In this document: positions 27,856 through 37,600 of the stretch, piece after piece
How positions within the stretch are numbered: the first letter of the stretch is position 1
Layout of the letters: every line of letters starts with the position of its first letter
Source of the DNA: Dromaius novaehollandiae
Lineage: Eukaryota; Chordata; Aves; Casuariiformes; Dromaiidae
Length of the DNA stretch: 64,000 bases
Reading direction: 5' to 3'
Assembly (NCBI RefSeq): GCF_036370855.1
Contig: NC_088098.1
Coordinates: 41,807,981-41,871,980, forward strand
The notes under the pieces: model-generated
Databases searched by the model: none
What the model was told of the DNA's origin: nothing
What the model saw: the letters and a program-made list of their open reading frames with translations, nothing else
Translations under genes and position numbers: made by a program

Positions 27856-29412
27856 GCTCACAGTAAATCATTACTGCTTAACAACAACAACAAAAAAGTC
27901 TGAAGTCAAACTGAGAGAGAGTAACGAGTATTAATAAAACTAACAGAAAACTGCCTGTTCAAAGGAAGCTGAAGAACACCATACACTGTCCTATCGTGGC
28001 CGGGTGTGCTTAATACATTCAGGACTGTTTCACTGTTCTGTTGTTCAGAAATCATCCTTTATTCTGTGTCTAGATTTCAATAGATCTGCACTGCAAATCA
28101 TCAGCTCCTAATTAAATATTGTTCCCAAATGCTCCTTGCAAAAGCTTCTTGGCAACACAGGATGGGATTCACCTCACCTAGCTCTAGAAGTCTGAATGCT
28201 GGAACTAGTCACCATCGGCTCCCTGTGTGTGTAGGAGCAATATGTGGGATTTCTCTTCAGATGAGATTATTTGCCCCTTCATGGTATTCTCATTGACTAC
28301 AGAAAACCTTATGAACATTAGAATTAGAATGTTACACTCCCATTCTTACAACAGTTTCTCAAAAAACATTTCAGGGATTCCCTGATTCTCGTTCCTACAG
28401 CTTCTACTTGTTTCTACTTTGATGTCTCAAAACATCTTCCAGTACAGGTCATCAGCAGGATCACCAGATGGAAACCTGTGACCTCTAAAACACACATCAA
28501 TAATACTTAACACTCTTGTAGCTCCTTGACTTTTTTAAAAGTAATAAGCCCAGAGACAATGACAAAGCACATCAATATCCTATGGCAAACCTAGGCCCAT
28601 ACTGCACCATACTCCTATTTTTGAGACCACATCACAGCTGCCCTCCTGGAAATCTTTATATATTTCTCAACACTTGTGCTATTTATGGGTACTATAGAAG
28701 AATCAACATCCACAGTTCCTGAATGCAGATACCTGTGTTTACTTCCCTAATGCTTTTATTTGTTCACTGCTTCCCAAATTATTAGTGACAGCTACTCAAA
28801 AGTGAAATCCTCCAGGTAACTACAGAATCACTGCTCTTATTCTTAGCTATTTTGTGGTTTCTATCATCTTTAGTGTTTTGTCTGAAGTCACTTCTGAGTC
28901 ACCAGATGATTCCCTTTCTGTTCAGTTCTGAGTTTACCTCCCAGCTAAAACCACCAGCTGTATGATTTTATGACATAGGTCACATTTATCACTAAAAATT
29001 TTTAGCTACTGAATTGTGCTCACAATGAAAAGGTTTAGTTACTACGATCACGTTAAACATGAGAAAAGGACCTAAATGGAAAGGTTAGACTCCAACTACC
29101 GATCTCCAGAAGTCTCCTATAATTGATAAAAGCAAGCATCATGCCAATACAGTATAGTATATAAAGAACCAGTTATCAGTAGCATGCTCTTACTTTTCAT
29201 TGCTAGTTTCTGCTAATCCAGATGAAAACAAACTAAGTCAGTCCCATGACTCAGGTAGGACATCCAGCATGGTGAGGCAACAGTGGCAGCTCCCCGGAGC
29301 AGCTTTTGTGCTGGGGGAGGCGGGGAAGGGGGTGCAAGTCACTGCCTGGGGTTGCAGGACAGATTGCAGGATGCTGCCTGGGGAAGAGCATCTAGGGACC
29401 ATGCAAGACTTA

Positions 29413-29967
29413 CTGTGGGATGTTTAGGGGAGGAACCAAAAGTGGATAAAGGAAGGGATTGAGGTAGTCTGGGGAAGAACCAATGTGGGAAACTGAAGAC
29501 ATGAGGGGATAAAAAGGGGCTGTTCATGTGTCCGGCCATGCCCTGCACCTAATCAGCGTGGTCTGTCCTAACTTGTTTTTAAATTCCTGAGTATTTTCCT
29601 GGGTGACGGACTCCCTCTCCTGTGTGCATGTGGAGGTCTGAGTGCCAGCAGCCGGCTGGGACCATGGGCAAGAGGGCCCAGGTGCATGTGGTGCCACAGT
29701 TGGAGCGGGCAACGGTCTGCCAGGGAGGCTGCAATTGCTAGCAGCCATTAAAGCAGTTGCGCTGGCAAGTAGGTGAGGCGACCTGGGAGCCAGGGGTGCG
29801 TGTGGGTGTCTAAAGCGAGATCATGGGCGAATTGCCTACCAGAGGGACGAGGGAGTCCCAGCTGACTGCCGGGGAAACCATAGGGTCTGGAGATTAACTG
29901 AAACACATCTATGCATGTATCTCTAGGGGATGAGTGTTATCACCCAGGGTTGTAGAGATCCAGGTTT
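29413..29967 (+). mobile_element. GC-rich LTR-like sequence (probable endogenous retroelement part)
   Basis: An abrupt GC-rich block within AT-rich DNA. On the plus strand it shows an LTR-like order. A TG-starting purine-rich segment is followed by a CCAAT box at 29480-29484, a TATA-like GATAAAAAGG at 29509-29518 and an ATTAAA signal at 29747-29752. No gag or pol frame is visible. The spacing fits U3-R of an LTR, but I cannot name a family and did not find a partner LTR or target-site duplication. A non-LTR origin remains possible. Confidence 0.35.
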
Positions 29968-30023
29968 TGTAATTCCCTTGGGCTAAATTAAGGTGAAACA
30001 ACACTAAACCATCAGTCATACCC

Positions 30024-30029
30024 TTTATT
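30024..30029 (-). terminator. AATAAA polyadenylation signal on minus strand
   Basis: The plus strand reads TTTATT. The signal is about 200 bases downstream of the start site predicted from the minus-strand TATA box, so a transcript from the heat-shock-type promoter could be short and end here. Confidence 0.5.
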
Positions 30030-30333
30030 CATTAACATGGACTTAGAAACAACATTAACTTGGAGGCAACCTGAACCTAGAGAGCACTAATGGTCGCCAA
30101 TGGGCGCTACTTACATGTTTGTAAGAGGAAACAAACAGATAAAAGGAGTGAAAGATACAAAAAGAGATAATCACCGACCTTGGATCCTGCAATACCTATC
30201 ACACCATACAACCCTCCACCCGTTGGTACACACATACCTTTCCGTGTCTGCACTTTTTATAGGCTCTTGCCCCACCCCCGGGAGGGCACTTCCTCACTCT
30301 TCATGCAAATGAGCTGCCATGCGCAGTCCACCC

Positions 30334-30351
30334 TTCTGGAACCTTCCAGAA
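30334..30351. promoter_or_regulatory. Perfect four-unit heat-shock element
   Basis: The sequence TTCtgGAAccTTCcaGAA has four alternating TTC/GAA units, each with exact 2-base spacing. This is the consensus binding array of trimeric HSF. It lies 73 bp upstream of the minus-strand TATA box. Confidence 0.85.
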
Positions 30352-30492
30352 ACGGTCTAGGGGCTTCTCGGGGTCTCCAGTGTTCTCCGCCCCCAACGTT
30401 GCAATGTCAGGGCCAATCAGAAAGCGGGACCGTGCGGTGCACTTTCCCCCCCGCCCCGTCCTTGCATTGCTCAACGGCCCCACACTGCCGGG

Positions 30493-30505
30493 TTCCAGAA
30501 GCTTC
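30493..30505. promoter_or_regulatory. Perfect three-unit heat-shock element
   Basis: The sequence TTCcaGAAgcTTC has three correctly spaced units. It is the distal heat-shock element of the same promoter, about 140 bp from the first. Confidence 0.8.
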
Positions 30506-30651
30506 TCTGGGACAGAAGGAGGGGCAGCCGCATGTTATGGTTTTGCTACTTTTATGGTTTGCCACTGTCATGCAGAACTTGTTTACAAAATTTCACCTTG
30601 TGACAATGTTTGAGACATTAACAAATGGCATGTCCTTAATGGTCTCTTACA

Positions 30652-31160
30652 GCAAGGGACCCGGAAGAGTGGGGATCCAGGACCAGCTACTGGATGGACT
30701 GCAAGTCCACGGCCAGCTGCTGGAGGGATCCTTCCACAGTGCGTGCGTGTGGGGGTGGGGTTATACCAGCTGCTGAAGTGGAGGATGGGGATATCCGGGG
30801 CTCATACATCCAGGAGCCAGCAACGGGGGAGACTGGAGATCCAGGGCCAGCTACTGGGTGGGCTGAGTGGCTGAGTCCAGCCACTGGAGGGACCCCTACT
30901 GTACATTTGTGTCCCCCTAATGGGCCTTCCCTTGATCAGCCAAAGGGGAACAGGATGAGAGCATTGGCATCATTTCTGTTTGTGAGTGCTGCATGCGTGT
31001 GTCTGTGTTGACCTGTGTGGCCAGCCATGTACATATACATTGAGTATACATGTGTTTGTGTGATGCCTCCTGAGAAAACAGGCTCAGCCTCACTCCTAGT
31101 TGGACCTGAGGCCATGGAGCTGCAGCAGCCTTGCCCCATCAGGCTACCAGCCTGGATTTG
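30652..31160 (+). mobile_element. GC-rich retroelement-like sequence with imperfect 164-bp tandem duplication
   Basis: The motif GATCCAGGRCCAGCTACTGG occurs at about 30675 and again at about 30839. The following approximately 80 bases are also alignable, each copy including CCAGCNNCTGGAGGG and a GTG-rich stretch. A fragment of the same start (GAGATCCAGG) lies at 29955, just left of the LTR-like block. This suggests that the block at 29968-30651 interrupts one larger repeat. No coding frame is preserved. The family is not identified. Confidence 0.4.
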
Positions 31161-32084
31161 GGTCTCCGTTCCTTGATGGCTATTACCTCCAAACCCAAGA
31201 GCTGGTTACAAGATTACAATCAGTCTTTTAACTTCATGTTCTATATCTAATTCTTAGTGCACGCATAATTTTTCAGACTGTAAAGACAGAAAATCTGAAG
31301 TCTCCATTGTTCTGTATTTCCAAAGCCCATCTCTACATATCTTAATAAAGTTTGTCTTTTGTTTTTCCTATTAATAGCAAGAAAAAAAAGTACTTCAGAG
31401 ATGTGCGCGAAGCGAGCAAGTCATAATACTTTCAAAATGAGCTTAATGAGATGATTCATTTAAATTACTATTATGATTTCCCAAGCAGCTATTTCTAAAA
31501 GGAAAAAATGAAGCTTTACATTCTGTTCCTCAGAACCCGAAAGAGAAAATACACATATTGTACATGATGGTTTCTTTTCCCTTTTTCCCTGATTCACAGC
31601 TTCACCAGTTGGCAATGAAAGGAAAAAAGAGATGTCTAAAGTTGCCTGCATTCAAAGAATACCCACATTTAAAGAATAAAATTTCAAACTGTGATAGAAC
31701 TTGAGAGTGTGACCAGAAAAGGGCTGTGATGGGACTTCATTCCTCTTTCACATTTCAAGGTCTTCACTACACATGCACAGCAAAATTTAACACAAGACAG
31801 TTTAAGTAGTGGCCATTTCTTGATACTTAAGTGGATCACACTTCAAATTTTCAAGTAGAAATAGCTCATGGCTGCTCTGAGGCTTTAAGTAGGCCACTGT
31901 GCTAGCTTTTTATATATACCAAAATTGAAAGCAGCAACTTTTACATGCATCCTCCATAAGATCATATATTTGCCATTGGACTATTTTTCCAATGATCACC
32001 AGATCAAACAAAAACAAACTTAATCTCCTTCCCTCAAGACATTCCTTCCCTCCCCTCTCCTTTCAATCCTTTTCTCCATGAAGA

Positions 32085-32230
32085 GACGGGTGGGCTAGCT
32101 GTTACAGTTCTACTCTGTAAAGCAAAGGTTCAGGTCCCTAATCTGCCTTTATGACCTTGAGCCACTGTTATTACTGCTTTATCTTCCAGTGCTACCAAGT
32201 TAATTTAAGGAACTTGACAATACAGTACTG
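32085..32230 (+). mobile_element. tRNA-derived SINE relic, MIR-like
   Basis: An A-box-like TGGGCTAGCTG at 32091-32101 and a B-box-like GGTTCAGGTCC at 32128-32138 are 37 bases apart, the spacing of an internal RNA polymerase III promoter. They are followed by 'ATCTGCC..TATGACCTTGAGCCACTG', which resembles the MIR core start (TGACCTTGGGCAAGT). It is strongly diverged and inactive. A chance match of part of this is possible. Confidence 0.4.
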
Positions 32231-32402
32231 CAGGCTAAAGAAGTAGCTGAGGCACTGAACTGCACTTAACTTCTGATTATTACTGTCCTGGGCTGCTACT
32301 TCATGGTACTTCAATCAGCACAGTAAAGTGTGTGAGAATATGTAATCTTCACTTTTTTCCCCCCTTTTTAGGACTGCTATATCAAGAACTAGCTTCTGAT
32401 GG

Positions 32403-32422
32403 AAAAAAAAAAAAAAAAAAAA
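32403..32422 (+). repeat. A20 homopolymer
   Basis: Twenty consecutive A residues. No recognisable retrocopy lies directly upstream, so it is listed only as simple sequence. Confidence 0.9.
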
Positions 32423-33137
32423 GTCTCACATACAGGCCTGTGAGGAGCAGGGCTTAATAATAACCCCTTCTTTCTCCCAATTAAATAAAGCTATGGTAGT
32501 GAGGAAGTGATTGGGATACGACAGAAACTCCCTTTCTTCCCCTTCCTTGAAATCAGCAGTGATGAGGCTATAATCAAAAACCAGTGTGGAGTCTGACTAA
32601 GTCCTTTACCTGATCAGGTTACATCAAGCACCAGAGGGGCAGGAAAGGGCAGCATTTTCAGGTGCCACTTCAGGAAGATCAGAGAAAGTTGATCTGTTTC
32701 ATATTAACTATCAACATGAACAAGGAATAAAAACACTGAATAAAAAGGGCAACAATTAAAGTAAACTAGGTAAGACTAAATTTTAAATGTGCAAAAGCAC
32801 AGTACTGATACCACATATCCTGACTTTCCCTCAACATTCTAAAACAGAAAGACAGAACAACAAAAAATGGTGATTTATTTTCTTGAAAAGAGAACAGAAT
32901 TCCTATTCTTTTCTACTAGTCAACTGCAAATTCTCATTGCTGAGGAGGAGTGACAGGAAACCATTAAATCACCCGAGTGAATTAAGAACGCTAATTGGTT
33001 ATATGGTACATATATTTTGAGTCCATTTGCAAAACAACTTCACCGTAAAATTGTTACAAGCCCTAAAAAAAGGGAAATAATTAACTTAAGGTATCCTATT
33101 ACCTACCCAATTCTCCATCAAGAATCAAGTATGTGGT

Positions 33138-33167
33138 AAAAACAGTAAAAACAGTATAAACAGTAAA
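33138..33167 (+). repeat. Three-copy AAAACAGTA-type tandem repeat
   Basis: The word AAACAGTA occurs three times in a row with a period of about 10. Confidence 0.75.
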
Positions 33168-34339
33168 GTTTTCATTCAATTTAACATAAGAAAAGATTTT
33201 TTAGATTTCAAATGCATCAGAAGCTTTATCTCAAATGCTTTAGAGATAAACATCATGTCTAAAAAGGCATTGGTATATAGATAGTATACCAGTATCTACA
33301 GTAGTACCAGTAATTCAGAATGGACAATTACCAATCTAAGACTTGGGGCTTTCTGAAATCTTTTCTGAATAAAGAAGACAGCTGACATCATGGCAGATGA
33401 TATCTGCCCAACAATTACAACTGAACTGATGGTAAATTGAGAGAACTTTTGAAAGTGACAACTCTGAATATTTGTGCTAAGCATTTTCTTATCCTATATA
33501 TTTTAATACCCTTTAGCTAATGGATGCATGCAAACATAAAATGATGGAACTTCAACCAGAAATTCACATGGATGATTTTTCTTTTTTCTCTCCCACAAGT
33601 TACACTAACCTTAACATTTTAAGTCTTGTGCACTACTGATAAAAAAAAATAGTTACAAATAGTTGTAGTCTGCATTTTTTAATAAAAAGCTAATAGGCTA
33701 GAACAAGAAGAAACATAACAGACCATGCACTCCAGAACTTGCCTCTACCAACAGACGACATACCACTTTTTTTTTAAACCAGATAAAAGCATCCCAACAA
33801 AATTCATATCACTTTCTGAACACTTTGAAAATTTCTGCTCTTTAACATTTCAGCTCAGAGATAATCAAAATTGCCAATTACAGCAATTATCAGAGAAACA
33901 GAAGGAAAACTACAACAGTATATAAGCATGTCATGTGCAGCATGAATAATTAAAGGATTAATCAAATTTACACACCCTTTACTTCCTTTCCAAGAATCAT
34001 GCACTTGCCCATTTCAAGAAAAAGCTCCAAGTTTTTTTGTTGATACTCTCCTAAACGAGATCACAGCAAGGATACAAAGCCTAGAAATCAGAAGTACAAA
34101 GAGATGAGCTGGAAAAAGCCTCAGGATACTGACACAAAAAGTATTCTAGCCAACCCAAACAAATGTTCCAATTGTATTAGGCGCTACTGCTTTGGAATCT
34201 ACCATAGTACATGGCTAATGAAATTTAAGTTTGGAAATGCAGACCATTTATTTTCAAAGCACAAGACTTCACTTAATCTCAGCACAAAATAAACATTTTC
34301 AGGGTGAATACCCTCCCATAAGGCACTGATGAGATAGAT

Positions 34340-34473
34340 CAAATCAATGACAAAAGTCATATAGAAACATAAAGACATTATTTAATAAAAGTCATTTAAT
34401 AAACTATCCACATGTAACTCAAAACATGTAATTAGCTGATTGCTAACTGAAAACATAAGATGTGTGCAGAAAG
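34340..34473 (-). other. CCDC59: Probable CCDC59 3' UTR
   Basis: Downstream of the stop codon two ATTAAA signals occur on the minus strand at 34400-34395 and 34386-34381, which would give a UTR of roughly 100-130 bases. A canonical AATAAA lies further on at 34252-34247, so a longer UTR is possible. Confidence 0.35.
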
Positions 34474-34635
34474 TTATGTCTTTTGTTGTATTTTCTGAAG
34501 AAGAAATTCTATCTGCAAGTTTAGATTTGGCTGTCCTTTTTTGGTCTTCTTACTCAGTATTTTATAAGCTTCCAGTTTCTTTTGCTTATACAACCGTTGC
34601 GCTTCTTCTCTTTGTTGTCTTCTTTTTTCAGCTTC
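34474..34635 (-). CDS. CCDC59: CCDC59 coding exon 4 (terminal)
   Basis: Acceptor TATTTCAG, then 53 codons and a TAA stop at 34476-34474. It carries the end of the coiled coil, [11 protein letters not shown], and a C-terminal LLQKIQ motif typical of the family. Confidence 0.94.
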   Translation of the reverse strand, partial: EAEKRRQQREEAQRLYKQKKLEAYKILSKKTKKGQPNLNLQIEFLLQKIQQKT

Positions 34636-37600
34636 CTGAAATAAAATAGATTATGCCAAAATAATTAAAAACCTTCTACACCTGACAAGTTGCTATATAA
34701 TATTATAATATTCATTTCTCCAAATAAGTAACAATTAATGCAATGCTTGCCAATAAATGTGGAGGAAAGCGTGTAATTATCATACCAGTATTCCATATAA
34801 ATGATTATTGTTATTCCAGTACTTAGCCACTGTTTTTGTCTAAATACCTTGAATAAGGCAAACGCTTCCCCCCGCCAAGCAGTTCTTATGAGCTGCTTCG
34901 GAGGAAAGTCCTACTGCAGTCTTTCTGGGCTTTTGTTTGTTGCTACGTTCTCTAAATAAGCTGTTTACAACCTTTGTTTCCTTTAGTATTACCTGTATCT
35001 AATGTTTAAAACCTAAACTCACAGCTGAACACAACATATGTAACCTCCCCTAGAACCAAGATCACAAATTTGGCTTGCAAAAACCTCCTCTTGATTTCAA
35101 TACAGCTAAACCTAAAGAAATCATAAATTTTATCATACCATATGTATTAATGTAATGTTTATACATTAGTTACTGGAATTTAGTTTGATTGCAGAAAGTT
35201 ACACAACTCCTACAGTGTTCCAATGTGTGCCATTCCATAGTCCAACCAACAATGAACTGAGAGAGAAAAGGTCTAATTAAATAAGGATGTCTCAAGTAAG
35301 TCACTCAACTGAGTTATTCAACAATGACAATATTAAGATACACACTGTAAATATAAGTCCCATTAAATTAGTATGAGGAAAAAATTACTAGCAATTTTGA
35401 ACATACTGGTCTTGGATATTACATTTAATAGTTTCATTGTTGACCAAAGCATGTAATATGAAAACTGTGATATAACACAGTAAAAAATGGGAAGGTTATT
35501 TCATTTTTTAATCACTAGATGATGGTAGTGTTATTACTTCCTCTTCTACAATATTTAAGACATCTAGTATAATCCACTGGGATATGCACATCAAGGTCTA
35601 TGTACTTCTTGATGATGCAACTGATGTAATAAAATCCCACTAACGGCCAACTACAAGCCAAATAAGTAGTACTGTGAGAATCAAGAGAATAACTTTGAAC
35701 ACTTGCATGTCTGAATATTATTGTCAATCTGAAAGCGAATGAAAGAATACCAGTACCCATGTTCCCCTCACATGGTCCCTTTTCTGTCCACCCAAATGGA
35801 TGGATTAAAAATGGTATTATCCTCGCCTTTGTCTACAGTCAAGAAGGATCTCTGTTTAAGATTTACCTCTTTCTTCTTGGCACGTTCAGCCTTTATTTTC
35901 TCATACTCTTCTTTTGCCTTCTGATTGGACGTTTTCTTCTTAAACTTCCTTTCAGTTATAACTGGCCTATAATTAAAAAGTACACATACTTTGCATACAG
36001 ACTATCACTAAGCACATTTAATCATATATCCCTTTGCCACTGCAGATTCAGAGTACAGTCTTTTAAGATTTATAGATTATGTAAGTGAGAAGCAGGGCCC
36101 ATTCTATACTGGATGGATGCCTACCTGCACTAATCTTGTATGATACTCACGTATAATGAGCACCTAGCATAAAAACATAGCAATTCTGAGTATACTGAAG
36201 ACTGGACTGCACAGACTGTTAGAAACACATATACCTTATCTTCACATGGATGAAGTTTCATAAACTTTAAAGATCGCCAAAGAGGTTTTCTCCAACCACA
36301 CTGGCTCTTCAGAGATCAGAAAACTCCATGCATCAGCTTAGAGCTATATTATCTCTTTCTAGTTCCAACACATGGATGCAATTGCAGAGTTATGAGGACA
36401 GCCAACTGTGAGCAGAATGTCTCCCAGAGAAGTGACACTGACGTGTAGACAAAAAAAGTGGAGTAATAATGCCTTTATGAAAGCCTCTTCTTGAAGGAGA
36501 GGGTATACTATTATCCTGAATGTTCAAAAATTAGCAATGGAAATTAGCTTCCTTCCCAATTTCAATAACAGATCTGCTACAGGTGTCTTTCAACAGAGAG
36601 AACAATTCAGGAAAAACAAGATGTTTGTCTGACATTCTCTGTCACCACTACTTTGAGTGGATTTTTCTGGTTACCTAGTTCTGATTTTTTTTTTTAGATT
36701 CACAATAAAGTCACTGCATAAACAGTGTGTTAGCAAAGACATTTCACACTTGAAAATATAAGCCTTGATAGTTTTTTAAACATCTGCTGCCAAAACAAGT
36801 TCTGATTTCTCCATTATTCACACTTCAAAGCAGAAAACTAGCCATAATCATCTAGGAAATCTCAGACAATCAGAGAGGAAAGTGAAGACATTCGCTCATG
36901 TTTTCATTTGGAAATACCACTCTGTTCTGGGGGGGAAAAAAAAAAAGAAAAAAAAATCTTTGTCTTAGTCTGAACTCCATCTTGTGGCAATACTGTGTAA
37001 TAACACCTCACCTGCTCAAGTGAGAAACTCTTCAAATGGTGACATATGCTAAAAATAGAATTACCTAAGCAAAATTTTATTTTACATCCACAGAACAATA
37101 AAGTCTATCTAAAGACTGTAGGTATCACTGCACCTTACAGATTAGCAGTTACAGTCAGGCAGAATTATTAATTTTGGTTTATATTCACAATGATCCTAAT
37201 TTAAGCAAAACAAAAAACCTTTCCTTAAAGAGAAACACCAGTCCTATTTCAGACAACCTCACAAATTAACGGTCAGTTCTAGACAACAGTCTACCTTTCT
37301 CCCAGTGCAGGGCTTGGATTTGATTACCTCTCCCCCCATTCTCAAGCATTTTTCCCAGCAAAGTTTATAGGTAGATACACCTTGAAATTCAAGGACTTAA
37401 GGCATTCCTTGTAGTAGGGGCAACGAGACATTATCTCAATTGCCATATTCAAACACTGTTTCAAACACTGCCATGAATGACTGCCAGTTTTCAGGTTACT
37501 GACATACCTAACAAAGATTTCAGGGGGACTTACTGTCAAACAGGGGAAGAATCATCTAAGCCATCTAATGTTTTTAGGCCTCAAATGAAACATTTGACTT

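Larger units (their letters stand above)
18761..29400. other. Intergenic DNA, no gene recognised
   Basis: No exon was recognised. From 18.85 to 19.5 kb the sequence is more GC-rich, with overlapping frames on both strands and an A/G-rich tract at 19186-19224. It may be further old repeat but I cannot name it. Elsewhere the stretch holds a CA repeat, a TA repeat and a possible SINE relic near 25.3 kb. Confidence 0.55.
30253..30505 (-). promoter_or_regulatory. Heat-shock-type RNA polymerase II promoter
   Basis: In minus-strand order the elements are as follows. A three-unit heat-shock element lies at 30505-30493, and a GC box (GGGGCGGGG) at 30457-30448. An ATTGG inverted CCAAT box lies at 30417-30413, followed by a second GC box at 30393-30387. 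A four-unit heat-shock element occupies 30351-30334, an octamer ATTTGCAT 30310-30303, and the TATA box TATAAAAAG 30261-30253. The initiation site would fall near 30229. The order of heat-shock elements, CCAAT, GC boxes and TATA matches the architecture known for HSP70-class promoters. No chaperone coding sequence lies downstream on the minus strand. Confidence 0.65.
29968..30651 (-). mobile_element. Possible solo LTR, minus strand, carrying a heat-shock-type promoter
   Basis: Read on the minus strand, this block starts TGTAA and ends TTACA, the TG...CA ends typical of LTRs. It contains GC boxes, an inverted CCAAT box, two perfect heat-shock elements, an octamer and TATAAAAAG at 30261-30253. 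About 230 bases downstream of the TATA box is AATAAA at 30029-30024. Promoter followed by a polyadenylation signal within one short block is the U3-R-U5 pattern. Against this, the flanking 5-mers do not match, so no target-site duplication supports these exact edges. There is also no obvious tRNA primer site on the left or polypurine tract on the right. The alternative is an orphan cellular heat-shock promoter. Confidence 0.45.
31161..34339. other. Intergenic DNA between retroelement island and CCDC59 3' end
   Basis: AT-rich sequence with no recognised exon. It contains a SINE-like relic at 32085-32230, a run of 20 A residues at 32403-32422 and a short AAAACAGT-type tandem repeat at 33138-33167. 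Confidence 0.6.

Noticed and set aside
30232-30237. Splice-donor-like AAAG|GTATGT on the minus strand just after the TATA box
   Set aside because: It falls at or before the predicted initiation site, so it cannot serve as a first-exon donor unless initiation is further upstream.
30180-30776. 198-codon plus-strand open frame
   Set aside because: It lies across the GC-rich heat-shock promoter block on the opposite strand and has no recognisable domain. GC-rich DNA has few stops.
1-34339. Exons of PPFIA2, the expected syntenic neighbour
   Set aside because: No minus-strand frame resembled the liprin-alpha N-terminus. The gene most likely lies outside the window.
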